Of a stretch of DNA of 64,000 nt, positions 31,098 through 39,804 are shown piece by piece (within the stretch, counting starts at the first letter, position 1; each line of letters starts with the position of its first letter). The stretch comes from Veillonellales bacterium. GTDB lineage: Bacteria > Bacillota > Negativicutes > Veillonellales > Dialisteraceae. The notes under the pieces were generated by a model. It saw only the letters and a program-made list of their open reading frames with translations, had not been told where the DNA came from and searched no databases. Position numbers and translations under genes: made by a program. The DNA is taken from NCBI GenBank assembly GCA_944390485.1, contig CALXPQ010000002.1, positions 62,001 through 126,000 on the forward strand, given 5' to 3'.

Positions 31098-31290
31098 TTT
31101 GTGTGCGTTTTTTACAGGGGCGCACAGAGCGGCGGGGCGGAACTTTCGCGGGCATGAAAAGATAGAACTCATTTTCTATGCGGACCGCATCAAAAGTTTT
31201 ATGAAAGGTAAAGTACTTGCCTGCGTCCTCACTGTCCGTGCAGAAATTTTCTCATCGTATATAAGCTGCCCCGTGAGCGTCCGGCGGCGG

Positions 31291-31299
31291 TGATACAAT
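31291..31299 (+). promoter_or_regulatory. Extended -10 promoter element of the uvrA-like gene
   Basis: TGATACAAT, an extended -10 box, lies 37 bases before the GTG start. No clear -35 was found. Confidence 0.45.
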
Positions 31300-31335
31300 A
31301 CAGACAGACATAGAAACAGAACAGGAGGGACGATC

Positions 31336-33858
31336 GTGGGAGACGAGGTAAGGACGGGCGCGCCGTCGTACATCGAGGTGCGGGGCGCGCGGGTGCATAA
31401 TCTGAAGCATCTGGATATCGACATCCCGCTGGGGAAGCTGGTGGGCATCGCCGGGGTGTCCGGCTCGGGGAAGTCGTCGCTGGCGCTCGGCGTGCTCTAT
31501 GCGGAGGGATCGCGGCGGTATCTGGAGGCGCTGTCGGCGTATACGCGGCGGCGGCTGACGCAGGCGGCGGAGGCGAAGGTGGACAGCATCGACCATGTGC
31601 CGGCGGCGCTGGCGCTCCATCAGCGGCCGGCGGTGCCGGGCATCCGGAGCACTTTCGGCACGGCGACGGAGCTCCTGAACAGCCTGCGCCTCATGTATTC
31701 GCGCCTCGGGAGCCACCGCTGCCCGAACGGGCATTACCTCCCGCCCACGCCGGATGTGGCGGCCATGAAGCCTCTCGTGTGCCCGGTATGCGGCGCGTCT
31801 TTCGAGGGGCCGAGTGCGGAGAGTTTTTCGTTCAACAGCGAGGGAGCCTGCCGGACCTGCGGCGGCACGGGCGTGGTGCGCACGGTGGATGAGGCGTCGC
31901 TCGTGCCGGACGAGTCGCTCACCATCGACGAGGGGGCGGTCGCGCCGTGGAAATCGCTCATGTGGTCGCTCATGACGGACGTGTGCCGCGCCATGGGCGT
32001 GCGGACGGACGTGCCGTTTTCGGAGCTGACGCCGGCGGAGCGGGACATCGTCTTCCACGGGCCGGCGGTGAAGAAGCACATTTTCTACCACCCGAAGGGG
32101 AGCAACGACGCGGCGGAGCTGGATTTCACCTATTTCAGCGCGGTGCGCACGGTGGAGAACGCCCTCTCGAAGGTGAAGGACGAGAAGGGCATGAAGCGGG
32201 TGGAGCGGTTCCTGAAGCAGGGCGTGTGCCCGGACTGCGGCGGCACGCGGCTCTGCGAACGGGCGCGCTCCACGAAGCTCCGCGGGCTCACGCTCCCCGA
32301 GGCGTGCGCCATGACGCTGGACGATCTCGTGCCGTGGGTGGCGGCGGTGCCGGACGAAATGCCGCCGGTGCTGCGGGACATGGCGGAGAGCATCGCCGGA
32401 CAGTTCCTCCACACGGCGGCGCGGCTCCTCGAGCTGGGGCTGGGGTATCTCACGCTGGACCGGTCGGGGCCGACGCTCTCCACGGGGGAGCGGCAGCGGG
32501 TGCAGCTCGCCCGGGCGGTGCGGAACCGCACGACGGGCGTGCTCTACGTGCTGGACGAGCCGTCCATCGGGCTCCATCCGGCGAATGTGGACGGCCTGCT
32601 CGGCATGGTGCGGGACCTGACGGCGCAGGGCAATTCGGTGGTGCTGGTGGATCACGACGTGCGGGTGCTCCGCGCGGCGGACTGGCTCATCGAGATGGGG
32701 CCGGGCGCCGGCGCGGGCGGCGGCCGCCTGCTCTATGAAGGGCCGGTCGCGGGGGCGGAAGAGGCGCCCCAGTCTCTCGTGGGGCCCTTCCTCTCCGGGA
32801 AGGAGACCGTGCGCGTGCGGCAGCCGGCGGCGGAGGAGGAGCTCTTCGCCCGCGGGACGATCCGCATGAGCACGGGGCCGCTCCACACGGTGCACGCGCT
32901 GGATCTGGCCGTGCCGAAAGGGCGGCTCACGGCGGTGACGGGCGTGTCCGGCTCGGGCAAGACGACGCTCATCCTCGAGAGCCTCGTGCCGGCACTCGCG
33001 GCAGCCACGTCCGGCGGGGCGCTGCCTGCGCATGTGCGGTCCGTCGAGGCGGCGGGCATCCGGCGGGTGTGCCTCATCGACGCCGCGCCCATCGGGACGA
33101 ACGTGCGCTCCACGGTGGCCACGTACAGCGGCGTGCTGGACGATCTGCGCCGGGTGTACGCGGCGCTCCCCGCGGCGAAGGAGAAAGGCTGGAAGGCCGG
33201 GGATTTCTCGTACAATACGGGGCGGCTCCGGTGCCCGGTGTGCGACGGCACGGGGCAGATCACCATGGACGTGCAGTTTCTGCCGGACGTGTCTGTGCCG
33301 TGCCCGTCATGCGGCGGCTCGCGGTACGGGAAGGATGCGGAGGCGGTGCGCCGCGCGCCGAAGGGGGCGGACCCCGCCGGGGCGCTCGCCCTGCCGGACC
33401 TGCTCGCGCTCACGGTGGATCAGGCTCTCGAGCAGACGAAGGACGTGGCGAAGGTGCGGGAAAAGCTGGCGGCGCTCTCCCGGCTGGGGCTGGGGTACCT
33501 CACGCTCGCCGAGGCGACGCCGGCTCTCTCCGGCGGGGAAGCCCAGCGGCTCAAGCTCGCCGCGGAGATGGGGCGGCCGCAGGAGGATACGGTTTTCGTC
33601 TTCGACGAGCCCACCATCGGGCTCCATCCGCTGGACGTGCGGGTGCTCATCGGCATTTTCCAGTCGCTCATCGAGAGCGGGGCCACGGTCATCGTCATCG
33701 AGCACGACCTGGATATGATTGCGAACGCGGACTACGTGGTGGATATGGGCCCCGGCGGCGGGGAGAAAGGCGGGCGCATCGTCTGCGCGGGCACGCCCGC
33801 CGCTGTGGCCCGGTCGCCGGAGAGCGTTACCGGGCGCTATCTCCGGGAGCTGGTATAA
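31336..33858 (+). CDS. UvrA paralogue (short UvrA2/DrrC-like ABC ATPase)
   Basis: 840 residues from GTG 31336 behind AGGAGG. Two UvrA-type ATPase halves are present: Walker A G-S-G-K-S near 43-48 and G-S-G-K-T near 540, with signatures L-S-T-G-E-R-Q-R near 380 and L-S-G-G-E-A-Q-R near 730. Zinc-type C-P-V-C and C-x-x-C-G-G pairs occur near 149, 174, 298 and 635. It is about 100 residues shorter than housekeeping UvrA. Shorter paralogues of this kind are linked to tolerance of DNA-binding drugs or modest repair roles. Its position between OmpM and a TetR/RND cluster fits a resistance role, which is inference. It could still be a repair protein. Confidence 0.85.
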   Translation: MGDEVRTGAPSYIEVRGARVHNLKHLDIDIPLGKLVGIAGVSGSGKSSLALGVLYAEGSRRYLEALSAYTRRRLTQAAEAKVDSIDHVPAALALHQRPAVPGIRSTFGTATELLNSLRLMYSRLGSHRCPNGHYLPPTPDVAAMKPLVCPVCGASFEGPSAESFSFNSEGACRTCGGTGVVRTVDEASLVPDESLTIDEGAVAPWKSLMWSLMTDVCRAMGVRTDVPFSELTPAERDIVFHGPAVKKHIFYHPKGSNDAAELDFTYFSAVRTVENALSKVKDEKGMKRVERFLKQGVCPDCGGTRLCERARSTKLRGLTLPEACAMTLDDLVPWVAAVPDEMPPVLRDMAESIAGQFLHTAARLLELGLGYLTLDRSGPTLSTGERQRVQLARAVRNRTTGVLYVLDEPSIGLHPANVDGLLGMVRDLTAQGNSVVLVDHDVRVLRAADWLIEMGPGAGAGGGRLLYEGPVAGAEEAPQSLVGPFLSGKETVRVRQPAAEEELFARGTIRMSTGPLHTVHALDLAVPKGRLTAVTGVSGSGKTTLILESLVPALAAATSGGALPAHVRSVEAAGIRRVCLIDAAPIGTNVRSTVATYSGVLDDLRRVYAALPAAKEKGWKAGDFSYNTGRLRCPVCDGTGQITMDVQFLPDVSVPCPSCGGSRYGKDAEAVRRAPKGADPAGALALPDLLALTVDQALEQTKDVAKVREKLAALSRLGLGYLTLAEATPALSGGEAQRLKLAAEMGRPQEDTVFVFDEPTIGLHPLDVRVLIGIFQSLIESGATVIVIEHDLDMIANADYVVDMGPGGGEKGGRIVCAGTPAAVARSPESVTGRYLRELV

Positions 33859-33874
33859 AAAATTTCAGGAAAGG

Positions 33875-33897
33875 CGCGGCCTGCGGCCGCGTTTTTT
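33875..33897 (+). terminator. Terminator after the uvrA-like gene
   Basis: CGCGGCC (33875-33881) pairs with GGCCGCG (33885-33891) around TGC, followed by six T. Confidence 0.85.
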
Positions 33898-33900
33898 CTA

Positions 33901-33909
33901 TGCTACAAT
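33901..33909 (+). promoter_or_regulatory. Extended -10 promoter of the tetR-RND operon
   Basis: TGCTACAAT, an extended -10 box placed just behind the preceding terminator. Transcription would start near 33916, with the operator at 33930 immediately downstream. Confidence 0.5.
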
Positions 33910-33929
33910 GAAGATGAATCGAACGGTCT

Positions 33930-33947
33930 AATCATTTGATTGAATCA
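33930..33947. promoter_or_regulatory. Candidate TetR operator with three half-sites
   Basis: AATCATTTGATTGAATCA reads as three half-sites of one pentamer: AATCA, TGATT (its complement) and AATCA, giving two overlapping palindromes. It lies between the -10 box and the ribosome site of the regulator gene, where bound protein would block transcription. The first 14 bases match the site upstream of the TetR gene at 4105 with one difference. Confidence 0.6.
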
Positions 33948-33966
33948 TATAGAGAGGAGGCGCGCC

Positions 33967-34764
33967 GTGGAGAAGAAAGAGCAGATCCTCGCGGCGGCAG
34001 AAGCGCTGTTCCGCGAGCGGGGGTACCGGCGGACGTCCCTGCGGGCCATCGCCCGGGCGGCGGGCGCGAGTCCGTCGGCGGTGGCCTATTATTTCGGGAG
34101 CAAGGCGCAGCTCTACGGGACGATCTTCCCGGAGGAGGCCGGGCCGGACGACGTGAAGGAGCGCATCCGCCGGGCGGGGCTCCGGCTCTTCGCCGAGGAG
34201 GGCTACGAACGCGTGTCCATCCGCGACCTGGCGGAGGCGGCGCAGGTGAACAGCGCGGCTATTTCCTACCATTTCGGCGGGAAGGCGGCGCTGTACCGGG
34301 ACATCCTGTACCGGGGGACCGAGCGCATCACCGAGTTCGCCGAGACCGTGGCGCGGGAGCGCCCGTCGCCGGAGGGCATCCTCCACCTGTACGGGGTCTT
34401 CCTGTGCCGGTTCGGCGAGGAGCGGCCCGCGGTGCTGCGGCTCCTCTTCCGGGAATTCCTCGCCGGGACGGAAGTATTCCACGATTTCGTGCGGGAGCGC
34501 CTCGCTATCCTCATGGACATCATGCACCGCGCCGTGGCGGAGGGCGTCGCGTCGGGGCGGTTCCGGCCGGATCTCCGCGCGGAGGAGGCGTGCCTCGCCT
34601 GGGCGGGGATGGTGCTTTTCTTCTTCCAGTCGTCGGGCATCCACGGGGACGTGTCGCCCGGCCGGCCGCTCCGGGCGGAGGAATTTCTGGAGGAAGCGTG
34701 GCGGATCTTTGAGCGGGGCGTCCTGCGGGAGCCTGCGGAAAGGAGCGGGAAGGACAATGCATAG
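33967..34764 (+). CDS. TetR family regulator with two tandem DNA-binding domains
   Basis: 265 residues from GTG 33967, which follows GAGAGGAGG by 6 bases. The N-terminus holds two complete TetR helix-turn-helix domains at about 5-51 and 65-111. They are in exact register 60 residues apart: F-x-E-x-G-Y at 15-20 and 75-80, then Y-Y-F-G-S-K at 41-46 and Y-H-F-G-G-K at 101-106. By eye 22 of 47 aligned residues are identical. A single helical ligand and dimer domain follows. Ordinary TetR proteins have one DNA-binding domain per chain. The gene overlaps the downstream membrane fusion protein by 8 bases, so it should control RND pump 2 and itself. Confidence 0.88.
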   Translation: MEKKEQILAAAEALFRERGYRRTSLRAIARAAGASPSAVAYYFGSKAQLYGTIFPEEAGPDDVKERIRRAGLRLFAEEGYERVSIRDLAEAAQVNSAAISYHFGGKAALYRDILYRGTERITEFAETVARERPSPEGILHLYGVFLCRFGEERPAVLRLLFREFLAGTEVFHDFVRERLAILMDIMHRAVAEGVASGRFRPDLRAEEACLAWAGMVLFFFQSSGIHGDVSPGRPLRAEEFLEEAWRIFERGVLREPAERSGKDNA

Positions 34765-35821
34765 GATCATGACGGCGGCTGCGGCGGCGCTCATCGGGGT
34801 GAGCCTCACGGTGTGCGGCTGCGGCGCGAAACAGGCGGAGGCGGCGGAAGCGGCCCCCATCGTGAAGACCATGACCGTCGGGGCGGAAGCGGCCGCGGCG
34901 AAGCGCACCTTCTCCGGGACGGTGCACGGCGCGTTCGAGTCGCCCATTGCATTCCAGGTGGGCGGGCGCATCACCGCGCGGTATGTAGCGGCGGGGGACC
35001 GGGTGTCCGCCGGGCAGGCGCTCTTCCGGGTGGACTCCCGCGACGCGGAGGAGCAGGCCGCGGCGGCGCAGAGCGCGGTCATCTCCGCGGAGGCGCAGCT
35101 CGAGCTGGCCTCGTCCACCCTCGCGCGGTACCGGTCGCTCCACGAGGTGCACGCCATCTCGGACCTCGCCATGGACCAGACGGAGAACCAGTACAAGCTG
35201 GCGTCGGCCCAGCTGGCGCAGGCGCGGGCGGCGCTCGCCCGGGCAGAGAATAATCTGTCCTTCACCACGCTCACCGCGGACCGGGACGGAGTCATCGGCT
35301 CCACCATGTGCGAGGTGGGGCAGGTGGTGGCGGCGGGCACCCCGGTGGCGCTCATCGTGGACGACTCGAGCCTCGACGTGTACATTTCCTTCACGGAGAA
35401 ACAGTACGGCCAGTACCCGGTGGGCGCGCCGTGCACAGTGACCTTCTGGGCCCTGCCGGGCGTGACCGTGGCGGGGACGGTGCGCGAGAAGGCCGCCTCG
35501 CCGGACACGGCCACCGGCACGTACGATGTGAAAGTGGCGCTCACCGACCCGCCGGAGACCGTGGCCCTCGGCATGACGGCGGAAGCGGCGTTCGACGCGC
35601 CCCGGACGGACGCGGTGACGGTGCCGCTCTCGGCCATGGCGGGGGACGCGTCCTCGCCGGCGGTGTGGGTGGTCCGTGACGGCCGGGCGGCGCTCGTCCC
35701 CGTGACGGCCGGCGCGTACGGGAAGGACACGGTGGAGATCACCGGCGGGCTCTCCGCGGGGGACGTGGTGATCACCGCGGGGGCGCAGCGCCTCCATGAA
35801 GGAGAAGAGGTACGGACATGA
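34757..35821 (+). CDS. RND efflux membrane fusion lipoprotein
   Basis: 354 residues from ATG 34757. The signal sequence ends in a lipobox (S-L-T-V-C-G), so the mature protein is probably lipid-anchored and periplasmic. Lipoyl half-motifs (F-Q-V-G-G-R-I and T-L-T-A-D-R-D-G-V-I-G) flank a coiled coil at about 95-170. It belongs to the same family as the fusion protein of pump 1, but that one has an uncleaved anchor instead. It overlaps the regulator upstream by 8 bases and the pump downstream by 4. Confidence 0.9.
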   Translation: MHRIMTAAAAALIGVSLTVCGCGAKQAEAAEAAPIVKTMTVGAEAAAAKRTFSGTVHGAFESPIAFQVGGRITARYVAAGDRVSAGQALFRVDSRDAEEQAAAAQSAVISAEAQLELASSTLARYRSLHEVHAISDLAMDQTENQYKLASAQLAQARAALARAENNLSFTTLTADRDGVIGSTMCEVGQVVAAGTPVALIVDDSSLDVYISFTEKQYGQYPVGAPCTVTFWALPGVTVAGTVREKAASPDTATGTYDVKVALTDPPETVALGMTAEAAFDAPRTDAVTVPLSAMAGDASSPAVWVVRDGRAALVPVTAGAYGKDTVEITGGLSAGDVVITAGAQRLHEGEEVRT

Positions 35822-38800
35822 AAGGCCTGAATCTGGCGGAGTGGGCCATCCGCCACCGGCAGATCGTGTATTTCTTCATCATCTCTATCCTCATCGGCGG
35901 CATCTGGTCGTATTTCCATCTGGGGCGGAGCGAGGACCCGAGCTTCACCATCCGCCAGATGGTGGTGACCGCCGCCTGGCCGGGCGCGACCGCCGAGGAA
36001 ATCGCCGCGCAGGTGGCGGACCCGCTGGAGAAGAAGCTCCAGGACACGCGCGGGCTGGACTACGTCAAATCCTTCACTCACGACGGGAAGACCATCATCT
36101 ATGTGAATCTCAAGGACAGCGTGCCCGCCGAAGAGGTGCAGACCCGGTGGCACGAGGTGCGGAACATGGTGTCCGACGTGTGGGGGACGCTCCCCGCGGG
36201 CGTGGTGGGTCCGATCATCAACGACCGTTTCGACGACGTGTACGGCTCGATCTACGCCATCACGGGCGAGGGGTTCTCCTACGAGGAGAAAAGGAAATAC
36301 GCGGAAGCGCTGCGGCAGCGGATGCTCCGCATCGAGGACGTACAGAAGGTGGAGCTTCTGGGCGTGCAGGAGCAGACGCTCTATGTGGAAATGGACCAGA
36401 ACAAGCTGGCCTCTTTCGGCATGAGCCCGTCGGACGTGTTCCAGCTCATCAGGCAGCAGGGGCTCATGACGCCCTCCGGCGTGATCCGCACGGACGCGCG
36501 GAACGTGGCGGTGCGCGTGACGGGGCTCCTCCCCGCGGCGGACGCGCTCCGGGCCATCCCCATCCACGCGGGGGACCGGTCGTTCCGTCTGGGCGACGTG
36601 GCCGAGGTGTGGCAGGCCTACGCGGACCCGGAGACGGCGCTCATGGTTTTCAACGGCAAGCCCGCCGTGGGCGTGGCGGTGTCCATGGTGCCCGGCGGGG
36701 ACAATCTGAAGCTCGGGGAGGCGCTCTCCGCGGCGGCTGCGGAGATGCAGCAGGCCTTCCCGGCAGGGCTCTCGGTGGAGCTCGTGGCGGACCAGCCGAA
36801 GGTGGTGAACGACTCCATCCGTGAATTCACCGGGGCGCTCCTGGAGGCACTGGTCATCGTCATGGCGGTGAGCTTCTTCTCGCTGGGGCTACGGAGCGGG
36901 CTCGTGCTCGCGCTGTGCGTGCCCGTGGTGGTGTGCGCGGCGTTCCTCTTCATGGCGTGGAAAGGCATCGACCTCCACATCGTGTCGCTGGGCTCGCTCA
37001 TCGTATCGCTCGGCCTCCTCGTGGACGACGCCATCATCGTCATCGAGATGATGCAGGTGAAACTCGAGGAAGGGGCGGGCCGCATGGAAGCGGCGGAAGG
37101 CGCGTACAAAGCGTGCGCGCTGCCCATGCTGGCGGGGACGCTCATCACCGCGGCGGGATTCCTGCCGGTGGCGCTCGCCGAGGGGCAGACCGCGGAGTAC
37201 ACGAATTCCCTCTTCTGGGTCATCGCGGGGACGCTCGTGCTCTCGTGGCTCGCGTCCATCTTCGTCTCCCCCGTGCTGGGCTACCAGCTCATCCGCATCG
37301 GGAAGACGCCCGCCTGGAAGCACGCCCTCCACGAGAAGGCCTACGCCTTTTTCTACCGGGCCATCCGCGGGGCGGTGCACTACCGGAAATCCGTCGTCGC
37401 GGGGACGCTCGCCCTCTTTGCGGCGGCGCTCGGCACGTATCCTTTCATCCATCAGGAATTTTTCCCGCCGTCCGTGCGGCCGGAGCTCATCCTTGATGTG
37501 AATCTCGCGGGCGGCGCGTCCATCAAAGACACGAAGCGCGTCATGAGCGGCATCGAGGACCATCTCTACGGCGACCCGCGGGTGGCGTCCTTCGCCACGT
37601 ACATCGGCGACTCCGCGCCGCGGTTCATCCTCCTCTTCGACCCGCTCCCGCCGGAGGACGGCCACGGGCAGATGATCCTCACCGCGGACAGCACGGAGAG
37701 CCGGGACGCCCTGCGGGACGAGCTCACGGCGATGATCGCCGAGGAGTACCCCGAGGCGCGGGCCCACGTGCGATTCATCACCACCGGGCCGCCGGCGGAA
37801 TACCCGGTGATGCTCCGCCTCCGCGGGCCGGACGCGGAGAAGACCGCGGCTCTCGCGAAAGAAGCGCTCGCCCTCATGGAGCGGCATCCGCAGGTGGCGA
37901 ACGCGAGCCTGAACTGGCCGGAGACGACGCCCGCGGTGCGCCTCGCCATCGACCAGGACAAAGTGCGCGCCCTCGGCATCGACAACTACGCGGTGTCGCA
38001 GGACCTGTACGCGAAGCTCTCCGGCTATACGATCGCCGAATCCTACCAGGGCGACCAGCTTGTGCCGGTCACCTTCCGCCTCGAAGGCGCGCCGGAAGAG
38101 CAGCTCGCGGGCCTCGCGTCGCTCCCCATCCGGGCGGGCAGCGGGCGGTACGTGCCCCTCGGGGACATCGCGGACATTTCCTACGACAGCGAGATCCCCA
38201 CCATCTGGCGGCGGGACGCTTTCCCGTGCGTGACGCTCCGCGCGGACACGGCGAACGGCGGCAAGTCCGACTCCGTCACACGCGACCTGTACGAGCACAC
38301 CCTGAAAGAATTCCGGGAGCAGCTTCCCGCAGGGTACACGCTTGAAACGGACGGCACCCTCGAGAAGAGCGAAGACTCCCTCGCCCAGATCCTCGCGCCG
38401 GTGCCCGTGGTGGTCTTCGTGGTGCTGGCCATCCTCATCTTCGAGCTGAAACAGCTGCGGCCCATGGTCATCGCGGCGGTGTCCGGGCCGCTCGGCCTCA
38501 TCGGGTGCTTCCTTACGCTGGCCGCGACGGGCGAGCCTCTCGGCTTCGTGGCCATCATCGGCATGCTGGCCATCATGGGCATGGTCATCCGGAACAGCAT
38601 CATCCTCCTCGACCAGATCCGGCAGCATCTGGACGAAGGGCTCTCCCCGTACCGGGCGGTGATCGACTCGGCGGTGCTCCGCTTCCGGCCGATCATGCTC
38701 ACCTCCTTCGCGGAAGTGCTGGGGATGATCCCCCTTCTGCCGAATCCCTTCTGGTCGCCCATGTCGGCGGCGTTCATCGGCGGCCTCGCCGTGGCGACCC

Positions 38801-38886
38801 CGCTGGGGCTCCTCTTTGTGCCCGCGCTCTACGCGGCGTGGTACCATGTGGAGGAGACCGGTGAGAAAGGCGCGTGGGAAAAATAA
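35818..38886 (+). CDS. RND family efflux transporter, pump 2
   Basis: 1022 residues with the full RND plan. The aspartate pair is at 403-404 (L-L-V-D-D-A-I). At the AcrB lysine-940 position there is arginine 925 (M-V-I-R-N-S), a conservative change seen in some RND branches. It is clearly diverged from pump 1 and its operon layout differs (regulator, lipoprotein, pump), so the two look like separate acquisitions rather than a recent duplication. The substrate is unknown. It likely needs a shared outer-membrane channel encoded elsewhere. Confidence 0.92.
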   Translation: MKGLNLAEWAIRHRQIVYFFIISILIGGIWSYFHLGRSEDPSFTIRQMVVTAAWPGATAEEIAAQVADPLEKKLQDTRGLDYVKSFTHDGKTIIYVNLKDSVPAEEVQTRWHEVRNMVSDVWGTLPAGVVGPIINDRFDDVYGSIYAITGEGFSYEEKRKYAEALRQRMLRIEDVQKVELLGVQEQTLYVEMDQNKLASFGMSPSDVFQLIRQQGLMTPSGVIRTDARNVAVRVTGLLPAADALRAIPIHAGDRSFRLGDVAEVWQAYADPETALMVFNGKPAVGVAVSMVPGGDNLKLGEALSAAAAEMQQAFPAGLSVELVADQPKVVNDSIREFTGALLEALVIVMAVSFFSLGLRSGLVLALCVPVVVCAAFLFMAWKGIDLHIVSLGSLIVSLGLLVDDAIIVIEMMQVKLEEGAGRMEAAEGAYKACALPMLAGTLITAAGFLPVALAEGQTAEYTNSLFWVIAGTLVLSWLASIFVSPVLGYQLIRIGKTPAWKHALHEKAYAFFYRAIRGAVHYRKSVVAGTLALFAAALGTYPFIHQEFFPPSVRPELILDVNLAGGASIKDTKRVMSGIEDHLYGDPRVASFATYIGDSAPRFILLFDPLPPEDGHGQMILTADSTESRDALRDELTAMIAEEYPEARAHVRFITTGPPAEYPVMLRLRGPDAEKTAALAKEALALMERHPQVANASLNWPETTPAVRLAIDQDKVRALGIDNYAVSQDLYAKLSGYTIAESYQGDQLVPVTFRLEGAPEEQLAGLASLPIRAGSGRYVPLGDIADISYDSEIPTIWRRDAFPCVTLRADTANGGKSDSVTRDLYEHTLKEFREQLPAGYTLETDGTLEKSEDSLAQILAPVPVVVFVVLAILIFELKQLRPMVIAAVSGPLGLIGCFLTLAATGEPLGFVAIIGMLAIMGMVIRNSIILLDQIRQHLDEGLSPYRAVIDSAVLRFRPIMLTSFAEVLGMIPLLPNPFWSPMSAAFIGGLAVATPLGLLFVPALYAAWYHVEETGEKGAWEK

Positions 38887-38892
38887 GCGCAA

Positions 38893-38936
38893 AAAAAGAG
38901 CCTGTGCACAGCTTCGGCACAGACTCTTTTTTATTT
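38893..38936. terminator. Bidirectional terminator between convergent genes
   Basis: A-run and GAG-C-CTGTGC pair with GCACAG-A-CTC and a T-run, giving T-runs on both strands. It ends pump 2 on the plus strand and overlaps the stop codon of the minus-strand hypothetical gene. Confidence 0.85.
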
Positions 38937-39701
38937 CGTGAAGGCCCGGCCTTCCGAGAGATCGCGGAGATTCGCGAGAAGCGGCGGCCACACCTGATGG
39001 GAGAGGTCGTAGCTCCAGGGATTGCGGTACACCGCCGTGACGATGGCCAGCGACGACGCGAGGACGAGGTGCATGGAGAGGAAAAGCTCCTCGTGGCAGC
39101 GGGGCACGTCCCGGAGGAAATCCGGGGAATTGCTGTGGAACGCGGCGCTCGCCCGGCGGTCCAGCGCGCGGATGCGCCGGTGGAACGGGGCGAGCTGCGG
39201 GAGGGACGACGAAAGGCTCTCGGGCAGCGGGGCCATCATGACGTACCGCGTGAGCCGGTCCGCCCGATGGAGGCGGCCCGCCCGGTCCCGGTGCTCCGCC
39301 CACCGGGGCAGCGCCGCCCGGAGCCGGGCAAACGACGCTTCCGCCTCGTCCGTCCGTCCGGCGGAGAGGTCCGACAGGTATTTCCAGTACCAGTACGACA
39401 GCCCCTTCGTGGCCCAGCCGTTGTACAGGTCGGCGTAATTTTCCAGCATGTGCCGCAGGAGCCCGTAGGCCAGGCTCGTCTCGCCGATGCGGTCGGAGGC
39501 GAAATTGTCCCGCAGGATGAGCCAGAGCGCGATGAACGCCGACGCCGTGCGGTGGTACAGCCAGAACGAGTAGTCCGCCCGCACCGAATGGCCGCCCGCG
39601 CGGGCGGAAGCGAGGAACGCGTCCTCCGATTCGAAGGCCTTCAGCGCCGCCGTGAGCGCGTCCAGCCGGTGCGCAAACGGGAGCGCCAGACCGAAAGCCA
39701 T
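38931..39701 (-). CDS. Hypothetical helical protein
   Basis: 256 residues. ATG at 39701 is chosen because AAGGAGG lies 8 bases upstream. No signal peptide or membrane segment is apparent. The sequence is predicted mostly helical and rich in aromatic residues and histidine, for example H-R-T-A-S-A-F-I-A-L-W-L-I-L-R-D-N-F and L-L-R-H-M-L-E-N-Y-A-D-L-Y-N. That pattern recalls helical bundle families of the DUF5677 kind, a guess only. Convergent to RND pump 2 and next to the repeat island. I do not recognise a function. Confidence 0.7.
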   Translation of the reverse strand: MAFGLALPFAHRLDALTAALKAFESEDAFLASARAGGHSVRADYSFWLYHRTASAFIALWLILRDNFASDRIGETSLAYGLLRHMLENYADLYNGWATKGLSYWYWKYLSDLSAGRTDEAEASFARLRAALPRWAEHRDRAGRLHRADRLTRYVMMAPLPESLSSSLPQLAPFHRRIRALDRRASAAFHSNSPDFLRDVPRCHEELFLSMHLVLASSLAIVTAVYRNPWSYDLSHQVWPPLLANLRDLSEGRAFTK

Positions 39702-39804
39702 GGGAAAGTCCTCCTTTTTTTTTCCTCCATTATACCCAATTTCCCCGACCCTCGGGGAGGGCGTATGGGGAGCGGGGCGCATGTTCGATGCAGGGGTTAT
39801 TGGT

